Shown piece by piece: positions 27,263 to 36,034 of a DNA stretch of 64,000 nucleotides. The position numbers and the translations under genes are program-made. Position 1 is the first letter of the stretch, and each line of letters begins with the position of its first letter. The notes under the pieces are model-generated. The model had not been told where the DNA came from. It made no database searches and worked only from the letters and a program-made list of their open reading frames with translations. This DNA is from Caballeronia arvi (GTDB lineage: Bacteria > Pseudomonadota > Gammaproteobacteria > Burkholderiales > Burkholderiaceae): the NCBI RefSeq assembly GCF_001544695.2, contig NZ_FCOM02000014.1, positions 95,193 through 159,192 of the forward strand, written 5' to 3'.

Positions 27263-27334
27263 ATGCAAATTCATCGCACTGGCGCAGCATATGTGGATCA
27301 ACGAGATTGTGTTCCGCAGATCGGATGCCGATGA
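27263..27334 (+). CDS. Possible 23-residue leader peptide ORF
   Basis: An ATG at 27263 with GGAGG nine bases upstream opens a 23-codon frame (starts MQIHRTGAAYVDQRD) ending at 27334, 52 bases before the carrier start. Its ribosome site is better than the carrier's own. It could be a leader or a remnant of a lost gene start. No homologue is recognised. Confidence 0.3.
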   Translation: MQIHRTGAAYVDQRDCVPQIGCR

Positions 27335-27386
27335 TCGCGGCGCGATTCGTCGTATTTTAAATACTTGGGATACCGAAAGAAACACG

Positions 27387-28781
27387 ATGACAACAGCTCT
27401 CGCTGCAAATTCTTTGCGCCGTCGCACGGTCGTATGGGTAGTGGCCCTCGCCACTGTGGGCTTAATTTTCGACGGCTACGATCTCGTCGTGTACGGAACG
27501 GTCGTGTCGAAATTCCTGCGCGATCCGTCGCAGATCGGGAGTGTGACGCCGGCGACCGCAGGCGCACTCGGAAGTTATGCGCTCGTCGGCGTGCTCGTCG
27601 GGGCGTTGCTCGCGGGAAGCGTCGGCGACATCCTGGGGCGCCGCAAAGTGATGCTGTTCGCGTACGCGTGGTTCTCGGTCGGGATGGCGATCACCGCGAT
27701 GACCACCACCACGGCGACGTTCGGGCTGATGCGTTTCGTCACCGGTCTTGGCGTCGGCGCCTTGGTGGCGACGACAGGCGCGCTCGTGGCGGAATATGCC
27801 CCGAAGGGCCGCAAGAACCTCTGCAACGCGATAACGTATTCCGGGGTGCCGTTGGGAAGCCTGCTGGCGGCCATGCTGGCGATCCTGCTGCTACAGCATA
27901 TCGGCTGGCGCGGCATGTTCTGGATCGGCGCACTGCCTTTCGTCACGCTGCTGCCGATCGCGTATTTCAAAATGCCGGAATCGGTGGCGTGGCTCGTGAG
28001 CCGCGGCCGTCTCGATGAAGCTCGCGCCATATCGGAGCAGACCGGCGTGGAGATTCCCACGCTCGCCGAAGCCCCGGCCGCCGGCGTCCCGCCGGTCCCT
28101 TCCGAGAAAGCAGGGTTCGCCGGACTGTTCGGCTCTTATCTGTTTCCTACGATCATGCTCGGTCTGATGAGTGCTACCGGGCTGGTGCTCGTCTACTCGC
28201 TCAACACCTGGTTGCCTGAGCTGATGCTCCGGGCCGGGTTCGACGCCAAAGGGTCGCTGTCGTTTCTGCTGGTGCTCAACGGCGGTGCGGTGATAGGCGC
28301 CCTGGCAGGCTCGCGTGTTGCGGACAGATTCGGTCCCAAGCCGGTCGTCGCGGCGTGTTTTCTCATCGGATCAATCGCGATCGCGCTGCTGACTTCGAAT
28401 GTGCCGGTCGGAATACTGCTGGCCCTGATTGCGATCGTCGGATTGGGCACCAGCGGCACGCAGACATTGATCTACGGCTTCGTCGCGAACTACTATCGAA
28501 CCAACGTGCGGGGCGCTGGCGTCGCCTGGTGCGCCGGATTCGGACGCCTCGGGGGCGTTGTTGGCCCGCTGCTGGGGGGATTGCTGATCAGCGCAGGGCT
28601 CGCGCTCAATTCGATCTTCTATGTTCTGGCGGTTATCGGCATCGTAGGTGTGGTTTTGACGCTGCTGGTGCCGAGAGCGCGCGGTCCGCGCGAGCTGGAT
28701 GCGGCGTCTATCGAACCGTCGGTACGACCTGAATCAGGCAAGCTCGCCGTCGCTCCAGACGGCCGGGTTCCTCGCGAGTGA
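27387..28781 (+). CDS. MFS transporter, aromatic acid:H+ symporter (AAHS) family
   Basis: This 464-residue carrier has the AAHS features of PcaK/BenK: an Asp pair in helix 1 (FDGYDLVVYG), the loop GDILGRRKVML between helices 2 and 3, and the internal repeat loop SRVADRFGPKP. About twelve helices are expected. It should import benzoate-, 4-hydroxybenzoate- or protocatechuate-like acids. The start at 27387 is chosen because the family N-terminus begins here; the upstream ribosome site is weak. It lies 249 bases downstream of dmpR with its own promoter-like sequence. Confidence 0.9.
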   Translation: MTTALAANSLRRRTVVWVVALATVGLIFDGYDLVVYGTVVSKFLRDPSQIGSVTPATAGALGSYALVGVLVGALLAGSVGDILGRRKVMLFAYAWFSVGMAITAMTTTTATFGLMRFVTGLGVGALVATTGALVAEYAPKGRKNLCNAITYSGVPLGSLLAAMLAILLLQHIGWRGMFWIGALPFVTLLPIAYFKMPESVAWLVSRGRLDEARAISEQTGVEIPTLAEAPAAGVPPVPSEKAGFAGLFGSYLFPTIMLGLMSATGLVLVYSLNTWLPELMLRAGFDAKGSLSFLLVLNGGAVIGALAGSRVADRFGPKPVVAACFLIGSIAIALLTSNVPVGILLALIAIVGLGTSGTQTLIYGFVANYYRTNVRGAGVAWCAGFGRLGGVVGPLLGGLLISAGLALNSIFYVLAVIGIVGVVLTLLVPRARGPRELDAASIEPSVRPESGKLAVAPDGRVPRE

Positions 28782-28831
28782 AGTCCTGATTTCCGGTTGG
28801 AACTGATGATGCGGGAATCATCGGAAGCCCC

Positions 28832-29449
28832 ATGATGCCTTCTGCCCGTTACGCGTTCGCCGTCGTGATCAACGTGCTCCTGCCGATGGCCGCGTACCGG
28901 CTCGCGCTCGGGCACTACGGCGTCGCGGGCGCGCTGCTCGCATCGATGGCGCCGCTGCTTCTCTGGCTCTGCATCGATCTCGCGCGCTTCCGCCATTTCG
29001 ATGCATTGAGCGCAATCGTGCTTGCCGGCATCGTCATGTCGTTGTGCCTGCTCGCGTTGAAGCCCGCGGATTGGCTGATCGCGTTGCGCGAGCCGGCGGT
29101 GAGTGGTGTCATCGGCGTGATGTTTCTCGTATCGCTGATGTGGGATCGCCCCATCGTCTACTATCTCGCGCGCTCGACGATGTCGCGCGAACGGCAGGGC
29201 CGCGAACTCGAATTCGATGCGATGTGGCAAAGCCGTCCGGCGCTCGTCAGATCCATCCGGCTGATGACGACCGTATGGGGCATTGGCCTCTTGGCCGAGA
29301 ACATCGTGAGGCTCGGGGTGCTCGAACGGATGAACGGCGACGATGCGCAGCGCGCCTCGACGTATGTCAGATATGTCTTCTACGGCGCATTGACGGCGTG
29401 GACGATCTTCTATCGCCGCGCGTATCTCAGGAAGCAAGCTCCCGACTGA
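28832..29449 (+). CDS. VC0807-family membrane protein of unknown function
   Basis: This 205-residue protein has about five to six hydrophobic segments and resembles the VC0807 family (FAVVINVLLPMAAYRLA at the start, VSLMWDRPIVYYLAR in the middle). No function is established that I can name. It lies 50 bases after the aromatic carrier on the same strand but has no functional link that I can see. The start could be 28832 or the adjacent ATG at 28835. Confidence 0.7.
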   Translation: MMPSARYAFAVVINVLLPMAAYRLALGHYGVAGALLASMAPLLLWLCIDLARFRHFDALSAIVLAGIVMSLCLLALKPADWLIALREPAVSGVIGVMFLVSLMWDRPIVYYLARSTMSRERQGRELEFDAMWQSRPALVRSIRLMTTVWGIGLLAENIVRLGVLERMNGDDAQRASTYVRYVFYGALTAWTIFYRRAYLRKQAPD

Positions 29450-29614
29450 ACTATTCAATGCTGCAAAACAAGATCCGCCTCTGTTGAAAATATCGACTAG
29501 AGTTCCTTAGGGACTCGGGCTCGAGTCTGTGCGCTAATACTCATAAGACTTAGGAATTCGAACTAATGATTCAGTCATTCGTCGGATATTAAATTCTCGG
29601 AAGCGGAGGGTGCC

Positions 29615-30832
29615 ATGCGGAAATCGAAACACGTGTCCAGCGTGAAGGCGATCGCAGTCGTCGCGCTGTCGATGTCGGGCGCAGGCGCAGCGTATGCGGA
29701 CGATCAGGTGATCCAGAACACGAATCCGGCTGCGCCGCGCATGTCGATGTCGGATGTGCTCGCGCTCGATCCGGTGGTGAACGTGCTGCTTCCTCCGGAC
29801 ACGTCCACGGCAGTGCCGAACACCGACGCGGGGCCGTACTTGCCGGGCGTGAAGACACAGAGCGGCATCGTCTCGAATGCGCAGACGAGAGCGTACGGCG
29901 ACTTTGGCATTCCCTATTCGACCGGCCGCGTGCAGGATGGCAATCAGAGTGCCGGCGGCACCACCACTGCGAATTACCTGAGCACGACCTATCCCTATCG
30001 GGCGATCGGCAAACTCACGTTCTCCACCGGATACTGCACCGCGAGCCTGATTCGCCGAAGCGTGATCGTCACGGCGGCGCATTGCATTCAGACGTTCGGA
30101 AGCGGCAACTTGATGTTCGACAAATGGCAGTTCATTCCCGGTCATTACGGCGCGTCCGGCGCGACCTCGGCGCAAAGCGCGCCGTATGGGACGTGGGCGT
30201 GGGGCGCGCTCGTGCGGCCATCGACGTGGGCGAACGGCACGGATACGGGATCGGGTTCCGCGCGCAACAACGACATCGCGGTGATCCTCATCGCGAAGAA
30301 CGCATCGAATCAGTTCATCGGCGATATCACCGGGTATCTCAACTACGGCTGGAACAACTATTCCTTCATATCGTCCGCAAAGACCGGCAACCTGCTGACG
30401 GCGGCGGTCACGACGCTGGGCTATCCGCAGTTGCTCGACGGCGGCGCGATCATGCAGCGAACGGACGGACCGACCTATACGACGACCGTCAGCGGCGCAT
30501 CGCAACTATGGCAGGGCAGCAACCTCACGGGCGGCGCGAGCGGCGGCCCGTGGATCGTGAACTTCAGAGCGCGCGATGCAGCGCTGGCGGGCGGCGCCGT
30601 CGTCGGGAATTCATCGAACCTTGCGATTGTCGGCGTGACCTCGTGGGGCTCGGCGGACCCGAACGCGCCCAAGGATAACTACGCGTCGCAATTTCGCCAG
30701 AACACGCAGTATCCGAACGCCACCTACGGCAATTACGGGTCGGGCAATATCGCGTCCCTGCTGAACACTTTGTGTTCGGGCCCGGCGGCGTCCGGCGGCG
30801 GCACATACGCTTCTCAGGGCTATTGCGATTAG
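29615..30832 (+). CDS. Secreted trypsin-like serine protease (S1 family)
   Basis: This 405-residue protein has a Sec signal peptide (cleavage near AYA, residue 28) and a chymotrypsin-fold triad: His156 in TAAHC, Asp220 in NNDIAV and Ser309 in GGASGGPW. A spacer of about 100 residues precedes the catalytic domain and may act as a propeptide. It probably acts outside the cytoplasm on proteins. GGAGG precedes the start. It stands alone, flanked by 165 and 188 bases of noncoding DNA, and looks unrelated to the catabolic operons. Confidence 0.88.
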   Translation: MRKSKHVSSVKAIAVVALSMSGAGAAYADDQVIQNTNPAAPRMSMSDVLALDPVVNVLLPPDTSTAVPNTDAGPYLPGVKTQSGIVSNAQTRAYGDFGIPYSTGRVQDGNQSAGGTTTANYLSTTYPYRAIGKLTFSTGYCTASLIRRSVIVTAAHCIQTFGSGNLMFDKWQFIPGHYGASGATSAQSAPYGTWAWGALVRPSTWANGTDTGSGSARNNDIAVILIAKNASNQFIGDITGYLNYGWNNYSFISSAKTGNLLTAAVTTLGYPQLLDGGAIMQRTDGPTYTTTVSGASQLWQGSNLTGGASGGPWIVNFRARDAALAGGAVVGNSSNLAIVGVTSWGSADPNAPKDNYASQFRQNTQYPNATYGNYGSGNIASLLNTLCSGPAASGGGTYASQGYCD

Positions 30833-30845
30833 CGGTGCACGCTCC

Positions 30846-30866
30846 GCGATGCATCCCTCGCATCGC
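30846..30866 (+). terminator. Hairpin after the protease gene
   Basis: GCGATGC, seven-base loop, GCATCGC: a perfect 7-bp stem 14 bases past the stop codon. It lacks a T-run, so termination is plausible rather than certain. Confidence 0.4.
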
Positions 30867-30871
30867 CCAGC

Positions 30872-30922
30872 GATAACCACTGGAAATCACTCCATAAGGG
30901 AAATTCAATAGACGGCTATCGC
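30872..30922 (+). promoter_or_regulatory. Conserved 51-bp promoter element, copy A
   Basis: The blocks GATAACC, GGAAAT, AATTCAATAG and TATCGC occur here at the same spacing as in copy B at 33334-33384 (33 of 51 positions identical). The outer words form an inverted repeat (GATAAC/GCTATC). It lies 98 bases before the MFS gene at 31021 and is a probable binding site of the LysR protein encoded at 32387. Confidence 0.65.
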
Positions 30923-31020
30923 GGTTTTCTCCAGACTCCGGGGCGTCGGACCTCGAATCAAGGTCCGCCCCCGACAAGAGTGCGCAACAGCGCAAAAGAA
31001 GCCCGGAGGAGACACCCGCT

Positions 31021-32334
31021 ATGCCGCATCGCCCAAGAGTCACACGGTCAGTACTCGCGCTCATGTGCGCGATGTCTTTCATCATGTATCTGGATCGCGT
31101 GAATCTCTCCGCTGCTGCGGGGCTGATTCGCGACGATCTGCATCTCTCCAACACCGATGTCGGTTTCGTGTTCGGCGCGTTCGCCTACACGTACGCGATC
31201 TGCCAGGTGATCGGCGGATGGTTCAGCGACCGCGTCGGCGCGAAGACCACGCTCGTGATTTGCGCGACGATCTGGATCATCGCGACGGTCGCAACCGGCT
31301 TCGCGGGAGGCGTGGTGTCGCTGTTCTGCGCGCGCATGCTGCTCGGCATCGGCGAAGGGGCGGCATTGCCTGCGCAGGCGCGTGCGCTCGTCAACTGGTA
31401 CCCGGCGAGCAAGCGCGGTTTCGTTCAGGGATTGACGCATTCGTTTTCGCGTCTGGGCAACGCGCTCACGCCGCCGCTGATCGCGGTGCTGGTGGCGTTC
31501 GCGTCGTGGCGCGCATCCTTTTTGCTGGTCGGCGCGCTCACCGCCATTTGGCTCGGGTTTTACGCGTGGTATTTCAAGGACGATCCGCGCAAGCATCGCC
31601 ATATCACGCCGGAAGAAGTGGCCGAACTGCCGCCGGAAACGGCAGCGTCGGCGAAGAAGACGCGCGAGCCGACTCCGTGGGGCAGGCTCATCAAACGCAT
31701 CGGTCCGACCATGATGGTCTATTTCTGCTACGGCTGGACCGGCTGGCTGTTCTTCACGTGGCTGCCGACTTTCTTCATGCACGGACGCGGCCTCGATCTA
31801 AAGAGTTCGGCGCTGTTCTCGGCGGGCGTGTTTCTGTCGGGTGTGGTCGGCAATACGGCGGGCGGCGTGCTGTCGGATCGGATTCTCAAGCGTACGGGCA
31901 ACGTGGTGGCCGCGCGCCGCAACATGATCATCGTCGCGTTTCTGGGCGCGCTCGTGTTTCTCGCGCCGGTGATGATCGTGCACTCGCTGCCCGTCATGGC
32001 TGCGTCGCTGAGCCTGTCGTTCTTCTTCCTCGAAATGACGATCGGACCCATCTGGGCCGTGCCGATGGACATCACGCCGAAGCACGTCGGCATCGCGAGC
32101 GGACTCGTGAACGCAGGCTCCGCTGTCGCGGGCATCTTCTCGCCGATCGTCTTCGGCTTCATCGTCGATCGCACCGGTAACTGGACGCTGCCGTTCGTCG
32201 GATCGCTCGGACTGCTGGCGGTGGGCATCGTCATGACGTTCTTCATGCGGCCGGATATCAGGCTGGACGCGGAGACGCAGCCCGGCGAAAGCCCGGTCGA
32301 ACCCAGATTCGAGCTGGCCGAAGAGCGCCGCTGA
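31021..32334 (+). CDS. MFS transporter, ACS family (probable sugar-acid importer)
   Basis: This 437-residue carrier has the ACS helix-1 signature MYLDRVNLSAAAG and the loop GGWFSDRVGAKTT, resembling glucarate, galactonate and hexuronate importers. GGAGG lies eight bases before the start. A strong bidirectional hairpin follows its stop. Its promoter shares a 51-bp element with the LysR/dehydratase intergenic region, so it is probably co-induced with the sugar-acid operon at 33471. The cargo is likely the acid or lactone degraded there. Confidence 0.9.
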   Translation: MPHRPRVTRSVLALMCAMSFIMYLDRVNLSAAAGLIRDDLHLSNTDVGFVFGAFAYTYAICQVIGGWFSDRVGAKTTLVICATIWIIATVATGFAGGVVSLFCARMLLGIGEGAALPAQARALVNWYPASKRGFVQGLTHSFSRLGNALTPPLIAVLVAFASWRASFLLVGALTAIWLGFYAWYFKDDPRKHRHITPEEVAELPPETAASAKKTREPTPWGRLIKRIGPTMMVYFCYGWTGWLFFTWLPTFFMHGRGLDLKSSALFSAGVFLSGVVGNTAGGVLSDRILKRTGNVVAARRNMIIVAFLGALVFLAPVMIVHSLPVMAASLSLSFFFLEMTIGPIWAVPMDITPKHVGIASGLVNAGSAVAGIFSPIVFGFIVDRTGNWTLPFVGSLGLLAVGIVMTFFMRPDIRLDAETQPGESPVEPRFELAEERR

Positions 32335-32345
32335 AGCATCCGGAC

Positions 32346-32381
32346 GGAAAGGCCGCCTTCGTGAAACAAGGCGGCCTTTCC
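32346..32381. terminator. Bidirectional terminator between MFS and LysR genes
   Basis: GGAAAGGCCGCCTT, eight-base loop CGTGAAAC, AAGGCGGCCTTTCC: a perfect 14-bp stem with A-rich and T-rich stem ends. It sits in the 52-base gap between two convergent genes and can serve both strands. Confidence 0.85.
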
Positions 32382-32386
32382 ATTTC

Positions 32387-33310
32387 TCAGGCGGCGCGGA
32401 TCGCCTCGATCACCAGTTGCGTCGCCGGACTGATGCGCCGGTTCTTGCGCAGGATCAGTCCGTACGGGGCAAGGCGGCCACGCAAGGCCGTGCCCAGCGA
32501 CGCGATCGTGCCGAGCGCGCTGTAGTAGTCGGCAACGGATGAGGGCAGCACGGCCAGCATGTCCGAATCCCGCAGCAGGGAGAGCGTCGTGAGAATCGAC
32601 GAGGTCTCCACGGTGCTCGCCGGCGGCGCCACGCGCGATTCCCTGAATGTCTGGTCGATGACCTCGCGCATCGGGCTGGGATGCGGCTGCATGATCCACG
32701 CGAACTGCGTGATCTGCGCGAGTTTCGGCCGGCCCGTGATTGCCAGGGCCGGATGCCCCGGCCGCGCGACGATGGAAAGCGCCTCTTCCGACAAGGTCTC
32801 GAAGCTCAGGTCCAGCGCCGGGAAACCATACGGTATGCGCCCGACCACGATATCGAGCTGATCCTGCTGCAAGGCCTGCACGAGCACGTCGCTGGTATCG
32901 ATCTGCACGCTGATCTGCAGACGCGGGTGGGCCTCCTTCAACTGCACGATCACGCGCGTCAGCAAATCCGGCGCGGGCGCCATCACCGCGCCGATCCTCA
33001 CCTTGCCGATATCGCCCGCTTCGATGGCGGCCAGCTCCTCGCGCAACTCGTCGAGATCCTCGAACATCACGCGCGCATAGCGCATCACCGCCTCTCCGTA
33101 GACGGTCGGCTCCATGCCGCGCGCGTGGCGCACGAACAGCGACACGCCGATGGTGTCCTCCAGCTCCTTCAGCGCTTTGGTGGCGGCGGGCTGGGTCATC
33201 GCGAGATCGTCGGCGGCGCCGCGCAACGATTCGGTTTCGGAGAGCGCTTGCATCAGTTGCAGATGCCGCAGTCGAAGTCGTTTCCGGATAGTCGAGGAGG
33301 GCGCAATCAT
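32387..33310 (-). CDS. LysR-family regulator of the sugar-acid genes
   Basis: This 307-residue protein begins with a LysR helix-turn-helix (RLRHLQLMQALSETESLRGA, then LAMTQPAATKALKELE), the GbpR-like subgroup that often regulates sugar and sugar-acid use. The ATG at 33310 gives the usual N-terminus, though its ribosome site is weak. It is divergent from the dehydratase operon (160-base gap). The 51-bp element in that gap recurs before the MFS gene at 31021, so both transcripts are likely targets. Inducer is probably a sugar acid or its keto-deoxy derivative. Confidence 0.9.
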   Translation of the reverse strand: MIAPSSTIRKRLRLRHLQLMQALSETESLRGAADDLAMTQPAATKALKELEDTIGVSLFVRHARGMEPTVYGEAVMRYARVMFEDLDELREELAAIEAGDIGKVRIGAVMAPAPDLLTRVIVQLKEAHPRLQISVQIDTSDVLVQALQQDQLDIVVGRIPYGFPALDLSFETLSEEALSIVARPGHPALAITGRPKLAQITQFAWIMQPHPSPMREVIDQTFRESRVAPPASTVETSSILTTLSLLRDSDMLAVLPSSVADYYSALGTIASLGTALRGRLAPYGLILRKNRRISPATQLVIEAIRAA

Positions 33311-33333
33311 CTCGTGGCGTGGCCTTCGTGAGT

Positions 33334-33384
33334 GATAACCGTGGGAAATAGGCTGATTCAAATAATTCAATAGTCAGTTATCGC
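33334..33384. promoter_or_regulatory. Conserved 51-bp promoter element, copy B
   Basis: It contains GATAACC, GGAAAT, AATTCAATAG and TATCGC at offsets 0, 10, 30 and 45, exactly as in copy A at 30872. The ends form an inverted repeat GATAAC/GTTATC. It starts 24 bases upstream of the LysR ATG and ends 86 bases before the dehydratase ATG, suited to autoregulation plus activation. Confidence 0.65.
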
Positions 33385-33470
33385 AGAGTTTCGCACACTA
33401 GCGTCACTCGACACAGCCGCGCAAACCCTCGAATGTTGCGGCGCAACTCGATCAAACGGAGACAATCACG

Positions 33471-34646
33471 ATGAAGATCAAGCACGTCCGCGCACGCGTT
33501 TTCGAATGGAAAGGCAAGGTCGTTCCGCCGCAATCGCACTTCTGCACGAATGCCGTGGATATCCTCTACGAACGCGGCGACGCGATGGGCTCGTTTCGCT
33601 TTCACGGCTGGCTGGTCGTCGAGATCGAATGCGACGATGGCACCGTGGGTATCGGCAACTGCGCGCTGGCGCCGCGCGTGGCCAAGCAGATCGTCGACGA
33701 ATACCTTGCGCCCATCGCCATCGGAGAAGATCCGTTCGACTACGAATACCTGTGGCAAAAGATGTATCGCCGGACGCTGGCATGGGGCCGCAAGGGCATC
33801 GGCATGGCGGCGATCTCGGCGATGGACATCGCCATCTGGGACGTCATGGGCAAGGCGGTTAAGAAGCCGGTGTTCAAGCTGCTCGGCGGCCGCACGAAAG
33901 AGAAGATCTGGTCCTACGCGTCGAAGCTCTATAACAACGACGACCGCGACGCTTTTCTCGGGGAAGCGCAGGGCTATCTCGACCAGGGCTTCACCGCGAT
34001 GAAAATGCGCTTCGGTTATGGCCCGAAGGACGGTCCGAAGGGCATGGCGAAGAACCTCGAGCAAGTGCGCCTGCTGCGCGAGCTGGTGGGCGACGAGGTC
34101 GACATCATGCTCGAATGCTACATGGGCTGGACGCTCGAATACGCGCGCCGCATGTTGCCGCGCCTCGCCGAATTCAATCCGCGCTGGCTGGAAGAGCCGG
34201 TGATAGGCGACGACGTCGAAGGCTATCAGGAGCTCAAGAAGATGAACATCCTGCCCATCTCGGGCGGCGAACATGAGTTCACCGTGTACGGCTTCAAGGA
34301 TCTGCTCGAACGGCGCGCGGTGGACGTCATCCAGTACGACACCAATCGCGTGGGCGGCATCACGGCCGCGCGCAAGATCAATGCGATGGCCGAAGCCTGG
34401 TCGGTGCCGGTGATCCCGCACGCGGGACAGATGCACAACTATCACCTCACGATGGCCTCGACCGCCAGCCCGATGTCGGAGTTCTTCCCCGTGTTCGACG
34501 TCGAAGTGGGCAACGAACTGTTCTATTACATCTTCGACGGCGAGCCGCAGCCGGAGAACGGCTATCTGCAACTGTCCGACGAGACGCCGGGTCTCGGCAT
34601 CACGCTTTCGGACAAGCATCTGAAGGACTTCGACATCATCGAATGA
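33471..34646 (+). CDS. Enolase-superfamily sugar-acid dehydratase (RhmD-like, MR subgroup)
   Basis: This 391-residue protein has an N-terminal capping domain and a C-terminal barrel with mandelate-racemase-subgroup residues. Metal ligands are Glu215 (MLECYMG), Glu241 (RWLEEP) and Glu267 (SGGEHE). A catalytic His317 lies in IPHAG, and a Glu in the SEFF motif near the C-terminus. Layout and the GPKDGPKGM segment resemble L-rhamnonate dehydratase. It should remove water from an aldonate to give a 2-keto-3-deoxy acid. The first ligand is Glu where RhmD, as I recall it, has Asp. It is the first gene of a five-gene operon; the exact sugar acid is unknown. Confidence 0.87.
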   Translation: MKIKHVRARVFEWKGKVVPPQSHFCTNAVDILYERGDAMGSFRFHGWLVVEIECDDGTVGIGNCALAPRVAKQIVDEYLAPIAIGEDPFDYEYLWQKMYRRTLAWGRKGIGMAAISAMDIAIWDVMGKAVKKPVFKLLGGRTKEKIWSYASKLYNNDDRDAFLGEAQGYLDQGFTAMKMRFGYGPKDGPKGMAKNLEQVRLLRELVGDEVDIMLECYMGWTLEYARRMLPRLAEFNPRWLEEPVIGDDVEGYQELKKMNILPISGGEHEFTVYGFKDLLERRAVDVIQYDTNRVGGITAARKINAMAEAWSVPVIPHAGQMHNYHLTMASTASPMSEFFPVFDVEVGNELFYYIFDGEPQPENGYLQLSDETPGLGITLSDKHLKDFDIIE

Positions 34647-34702
34647 GCCGCATGGACGGCAGGGCCCACGTAGCCCGTGAAGCAGTCAACAGGAGACAGG
34701 AC

Positions 34703-36013
34703 ATGGAAAGCAGGATGGAGGCCCGCGCGGCGACGCGCGACGCGGCAACGGCGCAGCGCGCGACGAGCGTGCGCTGGCGCATCTTCGGCGTGGTGTTTCT
34801 GATCACGCTGATCAATCTGGTGGATCGCATCTCGCTGTCGATCGCGATGCCGACCATCGCGAAGGAGTTCTCGCTCTCGCCCGCGATGCAGGGCCTCATC
34901 CTGTCCAGCTTCTTCTGGTCGTATGCGCTGCTGCAGATTCCGGGCGGCTGGCTGATCGACCGCTTCGGCGCGCGCAAGGTCGTCGCGGGCGCGACGCTGC
35001 TGTGGGGCCTGTTTCAGACGCTGATGGGCGCGGCAACGGGCGGTCTGTCGATGCTCGTCATGCGGGTCGGACTGGGCGCCGCCGAAGCGCCGCTGTTTCC
35101 CGCCGGCAGCAAGCTCAACGCACTGTGGCTCTCGAAGAAGGAACGTGCGCGCGGCGCGGTGCTGATGGATGCGGGCTCGCCGCTCGGCGCGGCGATCGGC
35201 GGGCTGGCCATCTCCAACCTGATCCTCATGTTCGGCTCCTGGCGCACGGCGTTCGTCGTGGCGGGCCTTGCGACGATCGCGTGCGGCTGGCTTGCGTGGC
35301 GCTATCTGCGCGACGATCCCGCGAAGCATCCGGGCGTCAACGCGGCGGAGCTGGATCATATCCGCGACGGCGCGCCCGCGCAGGCCAGCGCCGCGGTTCA
35401 GGCCAGCGCGCATACGCAGGACGTGCCCCTGCCGCTGCGCTCGACGGTGGCGATGTGCGTGGGCCGCATGGCCTGGGCGATGATCTTCTTCGGCCTGCTG
35501 ACCTGGGGCCCGACCTATCTGACCCAGGCGCGGGGCCTGAGCCTGTCGCAGATCGGCGCAGCCACGTTCTTCATCTTCCTGGCCGGCGCATGCGGCTCGC
35601 TGACCGGCGGCTTTCTGTGCGATGCGTTGTGCTCGTGGGGCTTCGCGCGCGGCAAGGTCGTGAAGAGCATGATCGCGGTGTCGGGTCTCGCGACGCTCGC
35701 CGTGTTCGCGGCGCTGCCGGGCATTTCATCGCCTGTGACGGCCATCGCGGTGCTGTGCGCGGCGGCGTTCGTCCTTATGTGGGGCAGCCTGTACTGGAGC
35801 CTGCCTTCGCTGCTCGCGAGCCCGGGACGCGTGGGCCTGCTCGGCGCGTGCATGAATTGCGCGGGCAGCGTCGGCGGCATTTCGATTCCGCTCATCACCG
35901 GATTCATCCTTCAACGCACCGGCTCCTTCGACGCCGTGCTGCATTTTTATAGCGTCTGCGCGCTGGTCTATATCTTCGGTTCGCTGGCAATCGACCTGCG
36001 CCGCACGCGCTGA
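34703..36013 (+). CDS. MFS transporter, ACS family, in the sugar-acid operon
   Basis: This 436-residue carrier has the helix-1 pattern LINLVDRISLSIAMPTIAKE and the loop GGWLIDRFGARK. A soluble N-terminus of about 20 residues precedes helix 1. The start at 34703 is supported by AGGAGACAGG directly upstream. It lies 56 bases after the dehydratase and 21 before the PdxA-like gene, so it is the second importer tied to this pathway, besides the carrier at 31021. The two may take different forms of the substrate. Confidence 0.9.
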   Translation: MESRMEARAATRDAATAQRATSVRWRIFGVVFLITLINLVDRISLSIAMPTIAKEFSLSPAMQGLILSSFFWSYALLQIPGGWLIDRFGARKVVAGATLLWGLFQTLMGAATGGLSMLVMRVGLGAAEAPLFPAGSKLNALWLSKKERARGAVLMDAGSPLGAAIGGLAISNLILMFGSWRTAFVVAGLATIACGWLAWRYLRDDPAKHPGVNAAELDHIRDGAPAQASAAVQASAHTQDVPLPLRSTVAMCVGRMAWAMIFFGLLTWGPTYLTQARGLSLSQIGAATFFIFLAGACGSLTGGFLCDALCSWGFARGKVVKSMIAVSGLATLAVFAALPGISSPVTAIAVLCAAAFVLMWGSLYWSLPSLLASPGRVGLLGACMNCAGSVGGISIPLITGFILQRTGSFDAVLHFYSVCALVYIFGSLAIDLRRTR

Positions 36014-36034
36014 CATTCAACAGGTAAAACGACG

